Source of the DNA: Diadophis punctatus similis | Lineage: Eukaryota; Chordata; Lepidosauria; Squamata; Dipsadidae | Assembly (NCBI GenBank): GCA_023053685.1 | Contig: JALIGW010000005.1 | Coordinates: 29,066,501 to 29,130,500 of the forward strand | Length of the DNA stretch: 64,000 nucleotides | Direction of reading: 5' to 3' | Shown here: one piece after another, positions 36,186-47,325 of the stretch | How positions within the stretch are numbered: the stretch's first letter is position 1 | How the letters are laid out: every line of letters begins with the position of its first letter | Notes under the pieces: model-generated | What the model was told of the DNA's origin: nothing | What the model saw: the letters and a program-made list of their open reading frames with translations, nothing else | Database searches by the model: none | Program-made: the position numbers and the translations under genes

Positions 36186-37329
36186 CAGCTAAAGTGAAAA
36201 TGAAGATCACATGATTGCAACAGCAGCGCAGCAACAGCCTGTAGCACTGAAATAGCCACAAGTTTACAAAATTTCATTACTCTGTGACCATGAGTCACGA
36301 CACATTGGACTCACTGGATTGGACACATTCTGTGAGTTAGCCTACTTGAGGTATACTCATACTGTAATACTCAGTTGCTTTGAAACTGGTCGAATTTGGT
36401 TCTCGACATATTTTGACATAATAATTTTGTCCCTGTACTCATTGTTTGTTTGGTACTCGATGTGCAAGCTAGAACTTGTCAATGTGAGTTGCCTCATGAC
36501 TTGCCACCCTTTCCAGCCAAAACAAAGGATCACACATTAGTCACTCTAGTAGCAAGTAGCTCTTGCCCTGTGCGCATCTCCTTGAGGTCTTAGCTTAGCT
36601 TCTGTAGTCATTTTGTGTATTTTTGTGCTTATTTTCTTCATCATGGGTCTTTGGTTTATTTATTCCTTATGGGAAAAATTTGTTTAGGAGTCATTCTTTT
36701 TGGTACACAAAAGATTTTCTCAAAAGAAAAAATTATTAATTTATCAGAAAGCATTCATTGCTTTTTGGAGAGTACGTTAGAGTTTATATTCCTTATAAAA
36801 TACTTAAAATAATATGTAAAAATCAGAATTAAGTGAAGTCAAATAAATAGTCATTAATTTTTACTAATATGTTAAATAACAAATATTACATTTCGCAAGT
36901 AATCTAGATATTTAAAGTTTTGTTTTCATTTCATTTCACATTTTTAGTCATTAGTTTGTAACTTAAATATGGCATTTAACTTTTATGGGTCTCCAGATCC
37001 GTACAGCTACAGCTTTTATTCACACAATTTATGTCCTGGTTTTTTTTAACTATAATTTATTCAATAAAGTTTGCTAATCTTGATCACTGAGGTTATACAT
37101 TAAGGCATAAACAAGCAAGCTATCATTTGATTTAACATATACCCATGAATTTGTTAATGTCATTAGCTGAATAGTATCTTTCCAAAGATTCTCCCGAAAT
37201 ACTCTTTGGATATATTTCATTATCAAAAATCTAATATTGCTCAGTTAAGGGAAAATAGGATTGCATCCAGTAGATATATATTTCTATATATTGGGGAATC
37301 ATTTTTAAGTAACCAAAATATTTTAATAA
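36186..37329. other. Unannotated intergenic DNA
   Basis: No gene. The stretch at 36,390-36,500 ('ttggttctcgacatatt', 'ttggtactcgatgtgcaag') has the look of an old repeat I cannot name. Confidence 0.45.
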
Positions 37330-38400
37330 AGTGTGATTGTTGTTGTTAGCTGCAAAGTCATGTTCGACCCATTGCGATCCCATGGACAATGTTCCTCCAG
37401 GCCTTGCTGTTCTCTACCATCCTCTGGAGTCCATTTACGCTCATGCCGACTGCTTCAGTGACTCCATCCAGCCACTTCATTCTCTGTCGTCCCCTTCTTC
37501 TTTTGCCCCCAATCTTTCCCAGCATTAGGCTCTTCTCCAGTGAGTCCTTCCTTCTCATTAGGTGGCCAAAGTATTTGAGTCTCATCTTCAGGATCTGGCC
37601 TTCTAAAGAGCAGTCAGGGTTGATCTCCTCTAGGACTGACCAGTTTGATCGCCTTGCAGTCCAAGGGACTCACAGGAGTCTTCTCCAGCACCATAGTTCA
37701 AAGGCCTCAATTCTTTGGTGCTCAGCCTTTCTTATGGTCCAACTTTCACATGCATACATTGCAACTGGGAAAACCATAGACTTGACTATACGCACTTTTG
37801 TTGGCAGGGTGATGTTTCTGCTTTTTAGTATGCTGTCTAGATTTGTCATAGCTTTCCACCACAGGAGCAAGCGTCTTTTAATTTGCAGCCATCTGCAGCC
37901 TTGGAGCCCAGGAAAATAAAATTTTGGATCTTGGGAGCCCAGGAAAATAAAATCTGTCACTACCTCCATTTCTTCCCCATCTATTTGCCAGGAATTGAGA
38001 GGGCCAGATGCCATGATCTTAGTTTTCTTAATGTTGAGTTTCAAGCCAACTTTTGCACTTTCCTTCTTCACCGGCATCAAGAGGCTCTTTAGTTCCTCTT
38101 CACTTTCTGCCATTAGAGTGATATCATCTGCATATCTGAGGTTGTTGATATTTCTCCTGGCAATCTTAATTCCAATTTTTGATTAATCTAGCCCCGCCTT
38201 TCTCATGATGTGCTCTGCATATAAGTAAAATAGGCAGGGCGACAGTATACAGCCTTGCCGGACTCCTTTCCCAATTTTGAACCAATCAGTGGTTCCGTGT
38301 CCAGTTCTCACTGTTGCTTCTTGACCCGCATATAGGTTTCTCAAGTCATTGGTGACTTTTAATGACCATACATCTGGGTTATTCCCACGAAGATCTGTCC
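37330..38400 (-). mobile_element. BovB (RTE-clade) LINE, 5'-truncated, minus strand
   Basis: On the minus strand the reverse-transcriptase palm motif is readable as 'NINNLRYADDITLMAESEEE' (YADD codons at 38,134-38,123). It is followed by 'GLKLNIKKTKIMASGPLNSW', 'QIDGEEMEVVTDFIFLGS', 'RLLLWWKAMTNLDSILKSR', 'MVFPVAMYACESWTIRKAEH' and 'RIEAFELWCWRRLL', then 'LKYFGHLMRRKDSLEKSLML' and 'GKRRRGRQRMKWLDGVTEA'. This is the C-terminal half of BovB. A local duplication near 37,900-37,950 ('gggagcccaggaaaataaaa' twice) and frame breaks make it inactive. BovB is the partner that mobilises Sauria-type SINEs. Confidence 0.92.
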
Positions 38401-39115
38401 TTAAACTTGTCTTTTAGGTCTTCCAACAGTGCACTTATCACCACCGTAACTGAGTCATAAAGTGTAGATTTGTTCAATTTTGCAATTATTTTCCTGAATG
38501 TAAATCCCTTATAAAAACATGCACTCACATACATACTGAAAATATGCTAATATATTCCTCCTACCATTGAAACAATATAAGCTTTTCATTGGTTTTCATT
38601 TTGCCTTACCTTTCAAATATTTCAGAACCCATTTACCTGAGTTTATAGGCAGAAATGCATGTTTACCGAGGGCTGATGATGTGAGCACATTTTTCAAAGT
38701 TCTGCATTGTGGTTTTGTGGTCTGTTGAGTTAAATCCCATTACATCATCTAATTGTGCACTGGATAATTATTAGATTCATTTGTGGTTATCACACATACA
38801 TTTTGCCTTTTTAATTCCAGAAGAGTGAACCAGCAATCCTCAGACCATAAACTCAAGCTTTGTTTTACAGCAAATAATGACCCCCCCCCCCCAATAAAGA
38901 GGTTTAAAGATTGCAGAAACACTAGTCTTAATGGATGGAAAGATAATCAAACTAAAAAGGTCTAGCACAGTTCATAGTTAGGCAGGTATGCAAATTATCT
39001 CTCTACTCATTCAAACATGCAGTGAATATGTTATGATGCTAATCTTCCCCTTTGTTGCATAGCATTGTTTTCATCTCTTCCTCAGACCATAAGTGAAACA
39101 ATTTGAAGTCATCTC
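38401..39115. other. Unannotated intergenic DNA
   Basis: No gene. A C-homopolymer of about 12 lies at 38,881. Confidence 0.5.
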
Positions 39116-39182
39116 ATGGCTGGCTGGGATATGCTGGGAGTTGATGTCCAGTCGTCTTAAAGTTGCCAAGGTTGAACATTCC
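39116..39182. mobile_element. Single-arm fragment of the foldback hAT
   Basis: 'tggctggctgggatatgctg', 'ggagttgatgtccag' and 'cttaaagttgccaaggttga' match one arm of the palindromic hAT family. Confidence 0.65.
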
Positions 39183-40199
39183 TTGTTTATTAGAAATGAT
39201 TTCAGTTTTATGCTTACATTGACTCTGTTGAAGGCATGTATAGCCTTCTTACCAATTTCATTAAAAAATGCTCTGCATTCGCCCTCCCAGTTTTGTTAAT
39301 ATCTTTTTATATACACTCTGCATATCAATACCTTCTATGCATATTAATATCTTAATATTCTTTTATGTGCATTTTCTCATCGTCTTTTTTTACTTCATTA
39401 CTCCATCAAATATCCTTTTTCATACAATACTTATTAGTGTTAATTCCACGCACTTCTGTGGCACTTTGCAGTACACCTCTCTGCACTCTATTTCATTCAG
39501 CTTCCACATCTTTTCTTTGCATCTACTTTTATTTATTTATTTAATTTCTATTCATTCTGTTGGGAAATTAATTTAGCTTCCAATACAATACTTTCTCTTC
39601 CTGTATTAGTTGTCATTTTACTCTACTACTTTCTTTCACAGGTATTTTTTAATGTTCATTTTTTAAAAGATCTACTCTAGATACTATCAAGAATGTTCTG
39701 TCTCACATTCAGAACTTCTCATTGTTCACTAATGGTCTCAGTCTTGCATCATAAAAATTAAAATTAGTCAAGCTTCTTGATTTATTCCTTTTCCATCTCC
39801 CAAGTGAATTAATTTGTTTAAAACAAGTTTTTCGAAGCAGGTCTTCATCAAGCCATTATAATTCATTCATTCATAGATAAGTCTCCACACAGCTGAGATT
39901 CTTTTGATTTCATTCACTGCATTCCACAAGATCAGAACACTTTCCTCCAAAGTCATTAAATCTTTCACTTTCTCCTGGTTTTAAGCACAATGATTTTTTT
40001 CTCATTTCTGGACTTTTGGTCCTGCAGCAACCTTGAGCTTCAGGCTGTATGGGTAATTTAGATTGACCCTACATGGCACTTTTATATTCCATGATCCTAT
40101 TCATGAGATAACCTACATGAATGCCTATGTTGGGCCATAGAGACAAACTGTGATCTTACTGGTATTTTGTTGCCCTGCTCCCTTCATCTTTCCTAGATA
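39183..40199. other. Unannotated intergenic DNA
   Basis: T-rich sequence without a supported gene. It may include old repeat material but nothing I can name. Confidence 0.45.
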
Positions 40200-41050
40200 A
40201 ACATCTAGATTGAAGTTTGTCTCCTTACCTTTTGGTGTTCAGTGACTTCAACCTCTATGTCCAATTGTTCAGGAAATGCCAGAGTTCATGGTCTCCAAAG
40301 TAATCATACAATTGTCATGGATCGATACATGCCAGTAAATGTATGTTGGATCTCATTTTCACGTCAAGAAATTATGCTGTGATTTAGATATGGATGGCAT
40401 TACATGTACCATTTGCCAATTAAGACTGCCACCTGCAGAGTTTTTGGAGGGCATTTGGGGACTTTGCCAAAGACCTACGAGGGCTACTCGTTGCCCTATT
40501 GATAGTGTTCACCCAGTCTCCAACTTTTGAAGGAGTAGGTTGTTGAATATATAGTGGGAATTCATCTACAAAGTGCCCTAGAATAAGTAGATTACCTACA
40601 CTTTTTTCAGTCTGTGTTCGAAGTTGGATGCTAGGAGATGTCATTCGTTGATTCAGAGGGCTGTATGGTGAATGTATGTATTTATTGCTACTCTGGACTT
40701 AGCTGGTGTTCAATCTCATCTCAGTGTCTGGAGGCAACAGGCATCTTAATGGGATGAATAGAGTACAATTAAGCCCAAGCCAAGATAAAGCTACTGTTGG
40801 AGTGCACAGATGGAAGTTGTGACTAGGAAAGATACATCCCTACTTGGAAAAAAGGACCTGGGTAATTCTTGATATCACCAATTTGCTGTATTCTCAACAT
40901 GAGGCTGTCTTGAAGACCATTCAGTTACAGTTGGTAAAATTAGTGGTTTTTTTAATTCATTGTCATAGACATATTACACTTACAGAGCAGTCCTATAATG
41001 GTTGTCAATTGTTTCCACAGGAAATTCAAGGAGATGGTTTTAACTTACAA
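40200..41050 (+). mobile_element. Old L2/CR1-group LINE relic
   Basis: Broken frames keep fragments of LINE protein: 'VFSDFN' (an endonuclease GDFN-type box), then much later 'MNRVQLSPSQDKA' (compare the usual NRLRLNPDKTE) and 'RTWVILDITNLLYSQHEAVL', comparable to the LGV.LD...L..Q..A segment. Order and spacing fit a decayed L2/CR1-type ORF2 with internal deletions. Confidence 0.5.
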
Positions 41051-41688
41051 AACCTATGACTGGTGCCCAAGTTCAACAAAAATCAACTTTTCAATGCAAG
41101 TCTCCCAGAAGCAACAACTGATAGTACCCATTATCTAGAAGAGGACCCAAGGACAGTAAAAATAGTATCTCATACATACCATTCACACTTAAGAACAGCC
41201 TCCCCATTGATGGTCTTCTGAAAGTTGGTCAAAGAGATACTCATCTGTTGCATCAGACATTGATCAGTATTATATAATTTGCTGCAGGATACTTTTATTA
41301 TTTTCTACAGTGGACATTTTAATTTCTACTGAATTATCTTTTAATTGAAATAAACAGCTCAGAATCTAGAAATATTTAATAGTACACCAGCACAACGATA
41401 GGGCCACAAATATTGACCTCTGCTCAGAGTTTTGGTTAATTAAAACTTCACATAACAGATTCAATAAAAGATGTAGACTAGACTACTACCCATAATCAAT
41501 TCATGCTCTATACAGTATTCCCAGCTAAATGCAACAACAGTACCAATCAATCCTGACAGCAAGTATGCAAGCAAAATAAAAGTCCAATTTTACCCCAACC
41601 ACAGTCACACCACAGTATTTTGTTAAAGCCAGACTCCCTAATTTACAGATTACCTTGCAGGTCAACATACTGTTGCCTGTGTTCCATC
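41051..41688. other. Unannotated intergenic DNA
   Basis: No gene or named repeat could be supported; it may be the tail of the preceding LINE relic. Confidence 0.4.
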
Positions 41689-41696
41689 ATCTAGAA

Positions 41697-42058
41697 CAGT
41701 GGTTCCCAACCTGTGGTACGTGTACCACTAATGGTACGCGAGGGCCTTCCAGGTGGTACGCGAACACTTTCGGGGTCATGAACGATTTTTAGTTAGTTAT
41801 TTTTTACTTCACAAAAATATTTATTGCCTAACACAAGATAATCTGGCAACGATTTGCAACTGTTGCCACACGCCACCCACCTGGTCCCAGCGGCCCGAGA
41901 ATCCAGTTGCTGGATGCGCGGGGCCAAAAAAGGAACGGTACAATTATGGAAATAAAGTGATATCTGATCGAATTTAGTTTCTCTGGAACCAGGTGGTACG
42001 CAGCGACTGTACGGGACCTCCAAGTGGTACTCGATCACAAAAAGGTTGGGAACCACTG
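41697..42058. mobile_element. hAT MITE (CAGTGGTTCCCAACC family), 362 bp
   Basis: The ends are 'cagtggttcccaacctgtgg' and 'aaaggttgggaaccactg'. An exact 8-bp TSD, ATCTAGAA, lies at 41689-41696 and 42059-42066. The interior contains repeated 'ggtggtacgc' units. It is non-coding. Confidence 0.92.
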
Positions 42059-42436
42059 ATCTAGAAGTTATTTGCAGAATGCATACACTTTTATTGGTTT
42101 CATGTTTTGAAATATGTTTTCCTAGAGTAGTTAAATGAACATGGCTTTATTTTTAGATTTGTGGTTTTCTTGCAAGGCCTTTATCATGGTCCCTATATTC
42201 AAGTGTGAATCCCAACCTATGTCACTATTATTTCAATCATGGCTTTTTTTGCTTGGGGACTTATAAGTTGTCATCTTCATCATCCTATGGGCCACAAATT
42301 GACATATTTGGATCTCTCTCCATTTAATTTCCATATCCATTCTGTTGGACAGGTTGGACTAAAACTGGTCCCAAGTCACCTAGTGATTTTTAAGGAGAGA
42401 TGGCACCTGAATCTGGTTCTCACTGAATACCTATAC

Positions 42437-42541
42437 CAGGGATCCCCAAACTTGGTAACTTTAAGACTTGTGGACTTCAACTCCCAGAATTCTCCAGCTT
42501 GAGTCCACAAGTCTTAAAGTTGCCAAGTTTGAAGACCTCTG
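42437..42541. mobile_element. Foldback hAT element, internally deleted (105 bp)
   Basis: The ends are CAGGGATCCCCAAACTTGG and 'ccaagtttgaagacctctg'. The arms share 'taactttaagacttgtggac', but the centre is shortened compared with 52,214. The flanking 8-mers ACCTATAC and AACTACAC match at 6 of 8. Confidence 0.8.
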
Positions 42542-42849
42542 AACTACACCAACTCAACAAAATTCATCATTTTGAAGGCGTTTCCGAGTTTCATTATCAT
42601 GTTCACCATTCCATTACAGTCAGCATATATCATTAATTTTTTCTTCTTTTTAATTTTCTATGCTATTCCCGACCAGTTTATTTTCCATTCTCACTGTCAT
42701 TCGCTTGCCCTTCTTGTGCAAATTCACAACTTTGCCCATATTGTGTAGTGTCTTCGATACTTCAGCATGACCGAGACACCAAAAAAAAAAAGTTTTTACG
42801 AACCAATCAGGAATATCTTTAAAACCGAGTCCATCGCAAGCCCTTGAAC

Positions 42850-43600
42850 GTATACTGCATTGCAACCCCGCCAAGGCAGGGCGAAAAGAAGAAGAAAGAA
42901 GGCAGAATTCAATCTTCACCAAATGCACTCCAGCTTGGAAGCGGTCCTTATGCAGAGGGTCCTGCCTTCCGCCTAGGGGCTCAATCCGGTGGCCTGAGGT
43001 GCGGCTCGCGAGGCCGCCGGGCTGCGCGAGCTGTGAGGGACCACGCCATCCTTCGGGATTTCTCCCCGGCAGTCCCCACCCCCGGGGCCCTGTGGAAGCC
43101 GGCGAGGCAGGGCAGGGGAAGCGTCTGGCCCGCCTGAACCCTACCCTTCGCCCTCTGACCGCCCGAGGAAAGAGGCGGCGCCGTTCCCTCGCTCCCACTC
43201 AGCGGCGCCCGTTTAGGCAACATGGGGAAGGCGGAAGTGGGGCCTCGGCTCGGCGGCTGGAGCGTTTCGGCCGAAGGAAGGGAGGCGGCTGGGCCACCGC
43301 GCTGCTGAGCTTCCCCACGACTTGGTCGTTTTCCGAGGCGTTCTTTTAATTTCCGCCCCCCCTTTTTTTCCAATCCCGGGAATACCGAGATATACCCCCA
43401 CCCCCCAGAAAAGCTGTTACCGGGGAAGGGCGGCCTGGCAGAGCCCCCGGTGGAGCGGGTCCAGTTTACCTCGGCAGGAGCTGGTTCCGTGCCTTCGGCA
43501 GACCCAAACTCTTGCCCCCCCTCCCCACCATCCTGCTCGCGTTGTAAAGAGGTGTAGGGTGCTTTGCGCGCAGGATTTGCCGGAGGAATCTTGACGGGTG
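42850..43600 (+). promoter_or_regulatory. RAB11FIP2: CpG-island promoter and 5' UTR of RAB11FIP2
   Basis: This is the CpG-densest stretch of the window outside transposons ('gcggctcgcgaggccgccgg', 'aggcggcgccgttccctcgc') and lies directly upstream of the first coding exon. It has no TATA box. An ETS-type site, 'ggcggaagtgg', lies at 43,230-43,240 beside 'caacatggggaag', typical of housekeeping CpG promoters. The transcription start cannot be placed from sequence, and whether the 5' UTR is spliced is unknown. Frames crossing the island on both strands are GC-composition artefacts. Confidence 0.75.
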
Positions 43601-43982
43601 TTAGCCAGGGCAAGTGCCAAATTGTACTGGGGAAAGCGGGGAGGGAGGGTGTAGTTTTCATTTTATTTAAAGCCCGTTAGTCTCCGGTCGGCCTTGGGTG
43701 TGAGTGAAAATAAGGTGGGTAGAGGACAAAATCTGGATTGCAGAGGTATGCTGGAAATTAACATTTGGAGAAAAGAATCTGAAGGGACGGGTTAGCTAGG
43801 TTAGGGAACCTGGCCCACTTCTTTTAATGCTGCTGAATGAATAAGAATCTCAAAAATGAGAGTTGCTTAGTTCTCTGAAAGGGTCTATCAGGCTTCCCTG
43901 TTGTGAAATATACCTTCTGACCCAGTATTTTATTTCTGTGGCTATTGTTACTCAAAATCCTCCCCTTCCCACTTTTGTTACT

Positions 43983-44332
43983 ATGTTGGCCGAGCAAGCT
44001 CAAAAGTGGTTCCCAACTCATGTGCAGGTCACAGTCCTTCAGGCCAAAGGTCTCAAGCCAAAGGGCAAAAGTGGCACTAATGATACATACACTATCATAC
44101 AATTGGGAAAAGAGAAATACTCCACTTCGGTGGCAGAGAAGACCCTTGATCCAATATGGAAAGAAGAAGCTTCCTTTGAGCTGCCTGGATTGCTGATGGA
44201 AGGGAACTCTGAAAAATACATTCTCTACCTGATAGTCATGCACAGGTCTCTTGTTGGGCTTGATAAGTTTCTGGGACAAGTGGCAATTAATTTAAATGAT
44301 ATTTTTGAGGACAAACTGAGAAGGAAAACAGA
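43983..44332 (+). CDS. RAB11FIP2: RAB11FIP2 coding exon 1 (C2 domain)
   Basis: First coding exon of Rab11 family-interacting protein 2, a class I FIP that links Rab11 on recycling endosomes to myosin Vb and EHD/Reps partners. Translation from the ATG gives 'MLAEQAQKWFPTHVQVTVLQ', nearly identical to the human protein, which has one extra leading Met. Residues 1-116 form most of the C2 domain ('GKSGTNDTYTIIQLGKEKY', 'LDPIWKEEASFELPG', 'HRSLVGLDKFLGQVAINLND'). Family knowledge says this domain binds phosphatidic acid and phosphoinositides. No earlier in-frame ATG exists after the last upstream stop, so this start is favoured. The exon ends in GA at 'aggaaaacaga|gtaagt' (phase 2). Intron 1 is 8,410 bp. 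Confidence 0.97.
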
Positions 44333-45337
44333 GTAAGTGTTATGTTTATATGTCTTGTGTTGGAAATGTAATATTTTGCAGGTGTTGCAAATCTGTGGTT
44401 TTAGAAGATATAGCTGAACCCTGGCTTCCATAATCTTTCAGTGCTCTTGTTGACTGGGGCTAATGGGTATTATTGAGGTCATATGTTATCCAACCCTTTT
44501 TTAAAAGGTTATCTTAAAATCTCCACAAATTGTTCACATAACTACCTCATAAGTACAATTAGTATGAAGTCAAAGCCAATGAGAATGTATAGGCTTGCTC
44601 ATAAGAGCCATAGTTCATTGCTCATATGTAGTTGAAAAAAATTTTTTTTCAATTTGATGGGATCAACCGTGAATTGTGTATTATGCACTAGTAACTTTAA
44701 AGAGTTGAGAGATCAATATGGGTTTTTTGGATTATTTTATTTTGAAAATATGGCTTGTAAATCATGGCTTATACTGTAACTTGATCTACGTTGAATATAT
44801 AGTGACAATAAGCAATGGTACAATAATCTGGGAACAAGAACTTTTATTTGGATGGATGATTTGAGAGATGTGGTACTTTCTTGTCTGACTTATTGATTGC
44901 AAGATGTATGGCTTGAAATCAGAGCCTATGAACTTCTACTGATGTTCTCCACAGTGTAACATTCCTGATTCTGAGAATATGCTGTATCTTTGGAGATACG
45001 TTGCTTCTTCTTCTTTTTTCTACTCAGGTTACATGATATCCTGTTATTCCATACACAGTACAATGTGTGTATGTGTGTGTATACGCACAAAAATGTTCTT
45101 GGATGTGATATTTTGGGAAATACAGTATTCTTGGATGTGATATTTATTTCATTATCATTTATATCTTCACTTACTTTATATTTCCACATTTTTTCTAACA
45201 ATACAAGACAGCTTTATGCCCATAACAAAAATCCTATATGGGAGGTTTGGCTTAGAGTAACTGCTTAAAATTGCACAGTGAGCTCCTTGGTTGAATGGAA
45301 ATCTCACAGAATAAAACCACCATTTCAACTCCTATGC

Positions 45338-45472
45338 CATGGGTGTCAAACTCACATCATCATGGTGTTGTCACGTGATGTATCAGGACTTTTTTCCCCT
45401 TAGCTAAACTGGGTGTGGGCATAGCCAGCGTGTGATGCATCCAGCCCATGGGCCGGGAGTCTGACAGCCCTG
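45338..45472. mobile_element. hAT MITE (CAGGGGTGTCAAA family), 135 bp
   Basis: The ends are CATGGGTGTCAAACTCA and 'gggagtctgacagccctg'. The flanking 8-mers TCCTATGC and GCCTATGC match at 7 of 8. The interior has 'ccagcccatgggccgg'. Confidence 0.85.
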
Positions 45473-46339
45473 GCCTATGCTATCTAGCTGTTGATGCAGT
45501 GTTTTAATAAACACTATTAAACAAGTTTAGTACAGGGATATGATAATGGATCCATCCATACAACTTTTGTTTTATTGAATTGGGATATATTTAATTTTCT
45601 AATTTTTCAGAATATGGAAAACACCACTTGGAAGCATTCCTTCTGAAATGTTTACATTTTCTTATTAGATATATTTGTCCCAAGTATCAAGTATCCTCCT
45701 AAAAGGCCACTTAGTTGGGAAGCAGTGAGGTGTATCTATGATTTTAGCTGCAGTAGTGAAGTAGAGTATTGGATATTGAAAAAAAAGTGAATTGATTGAA
45801 ACCTTGGGAATGAAATTTCACAGATTTTATCTTAAAACATTTGTATTTATGTTTAATGTATTATGGTAAATATTTAAATTCTGAAACAAAGGAGGTTTCC
45901 CCCCCACACTTCCATTGACTCTTGTCCAGTTCTTTGATACTGCCTGGAAACGTCCCTGCAGTTTCTCTTGACTAGGTTTTTCAGAAGTGATTTGGCATTG
46001 CCTCCTTTCTGGCCTGAGAGAAAGAGACTGGCCCAAGGTTCCCCAGCTAGCTTTGTGCCTAAGGTAGAACTAAAATGCATGGTCTCCCGGGTTCTACCAT
46101 GTTGCCTAATTATCTCAAACGTAGCACACTGCAGTTAATTTTTGAGTTATGTTGTAGAGAGATTTTAAGATTGTTATCTAGGAAGAATCTACTTACACAT
46201 TCAGGAAGGACAGAATTGTCAGGCCTGGAAGCCATCTTGGGCATTGAATCTTCAGGCCTGCCACATTTAGTGCTGTGGGAAACTGGGAGGGGGGATTGTA
46301 TGAGTGGGAATATATAGTCACAATAACATTCCTTTCTTT

Positions 46340-47325
46340 GAGAGTCAAGGTCATCCTGCCCTGCACCTGGAGGGGTGTGACGGGGAGGCATTTCCACAAG
46401 ACCGAGTGGCTGTGGATAATGCCTCCTAAGGACCATGACAACTGTCCCTCCTTGGTCTTCGAGGGTGCGAAACTGACTCCCTCAGACCAGGTCCGCAACT
46501 TGGGGGTCCTCCTAGATCCACAGCTAAAATTAGATCATCACCTTTCTGCTGTGGCTAGGGGGGCCTTTGCACAGGTTCGCCTGGTGCACCAGCTGCGGCC
46601 ATATTTGGAGAAGGAGGCTTTACTCACGGTCACTCATGCCCTTGTCACCTCGCGTTTGGACTACTGCAATGCGCTCTACATGGGGCTACCCTTGAAGAGT
46701 ATCCGGAGACTTCAGTTGGTGCAAAATGCGGCTGCGCGTGCTGTGGTGGGTGTGCCGAGGTACACCCACGTGACACCGATTCTCCGCCAGCTGCATTGGT
46801 TGCCCATCGGTCTCCGGGTCCAATTCAAGGTGTTGATCACCATCTTTAAAGCCCTTCATGGCTTAGGACCAGGATATCTCCGGGACCGCATTCTGCCGCA
46901 CACTTCCCTCCGACCGGTTAGGGCCCACAGAGTTGGCCTCCTCCGGGTCCCGTCGGCCAAGCTGGCTGGCGGGCCCCAGGGGGAGGGCCTTCTCTGTGGC
47001 TGGCCCCGTGCTCTGGAACCAATTCCCCCCAGAGACCCGAACCATCCCCACTCTGCTGGCCTTCCGAAAGGCCGTTAAGACTTGGCTCTTCCTGCAGGTG
47101 GGGGGGACAGCCTAACCCATTTGAGCTTACCCCCCAAGTATGTATGTGGTTGAATGGATGGATGTTGCTGTTACTTTTATACTGTTTTTTAAATTTTGTA
47201 CTGTTTTTAAATTGCTTGAAATTTTGTTTATTCTTGTATCTCTTATGTTGTACGCCGCCCTGAGTCCTTCGGGAGTTGGGCGGCATATAAGAATAACGAA
47301 ATAAATAAATAAATAAATAAATTAG
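46340..47325 (+). mobile_element. L2/CR1-group LINE 3' third, relatively young
   Basis: It encodes the C-terminal region of a LINE ORF2 in a nearly open frame: 'RNLGVLLDPQLKLDHHLSAV', 'LVTSRLDYCNALYMGLPLKS', 'RLQLVQNAAARAVVGVPRYT', 'HVTPILRQLHWLPIGLRVQF' and 'KVLITIFKALHGLGPGYLRD'. One frameshift near 46,960-46,980 moves the end ('GRAFSVAGPVLWNQFPPETR') to another frame. The 3' UTR 'gtacgccgccctgagtcctt' ends in (AAAT)n. The last part matches the minus-strand copy at 9.3-9.7 kb. It is 5'-truncated, in sense orientation inside RAB11FIP2 intron 1. Confidence 0.9.

Noticed and set aside
42650..43661. Long minus-strand frames (182 and 226 codons) across the CpG island
   Set aside because: GC-rich promoter sequence gives long frames by chance; there is no recognisable protein and no consistent splice structure.
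43863..43982. A 40-codon N-terminal extension of RAB11FIP2 exon 1
   Set aside because: It would need a non-ATG start and matches nothing in the known protein; the ATG at 43,983 matches the conserved N-terminus.
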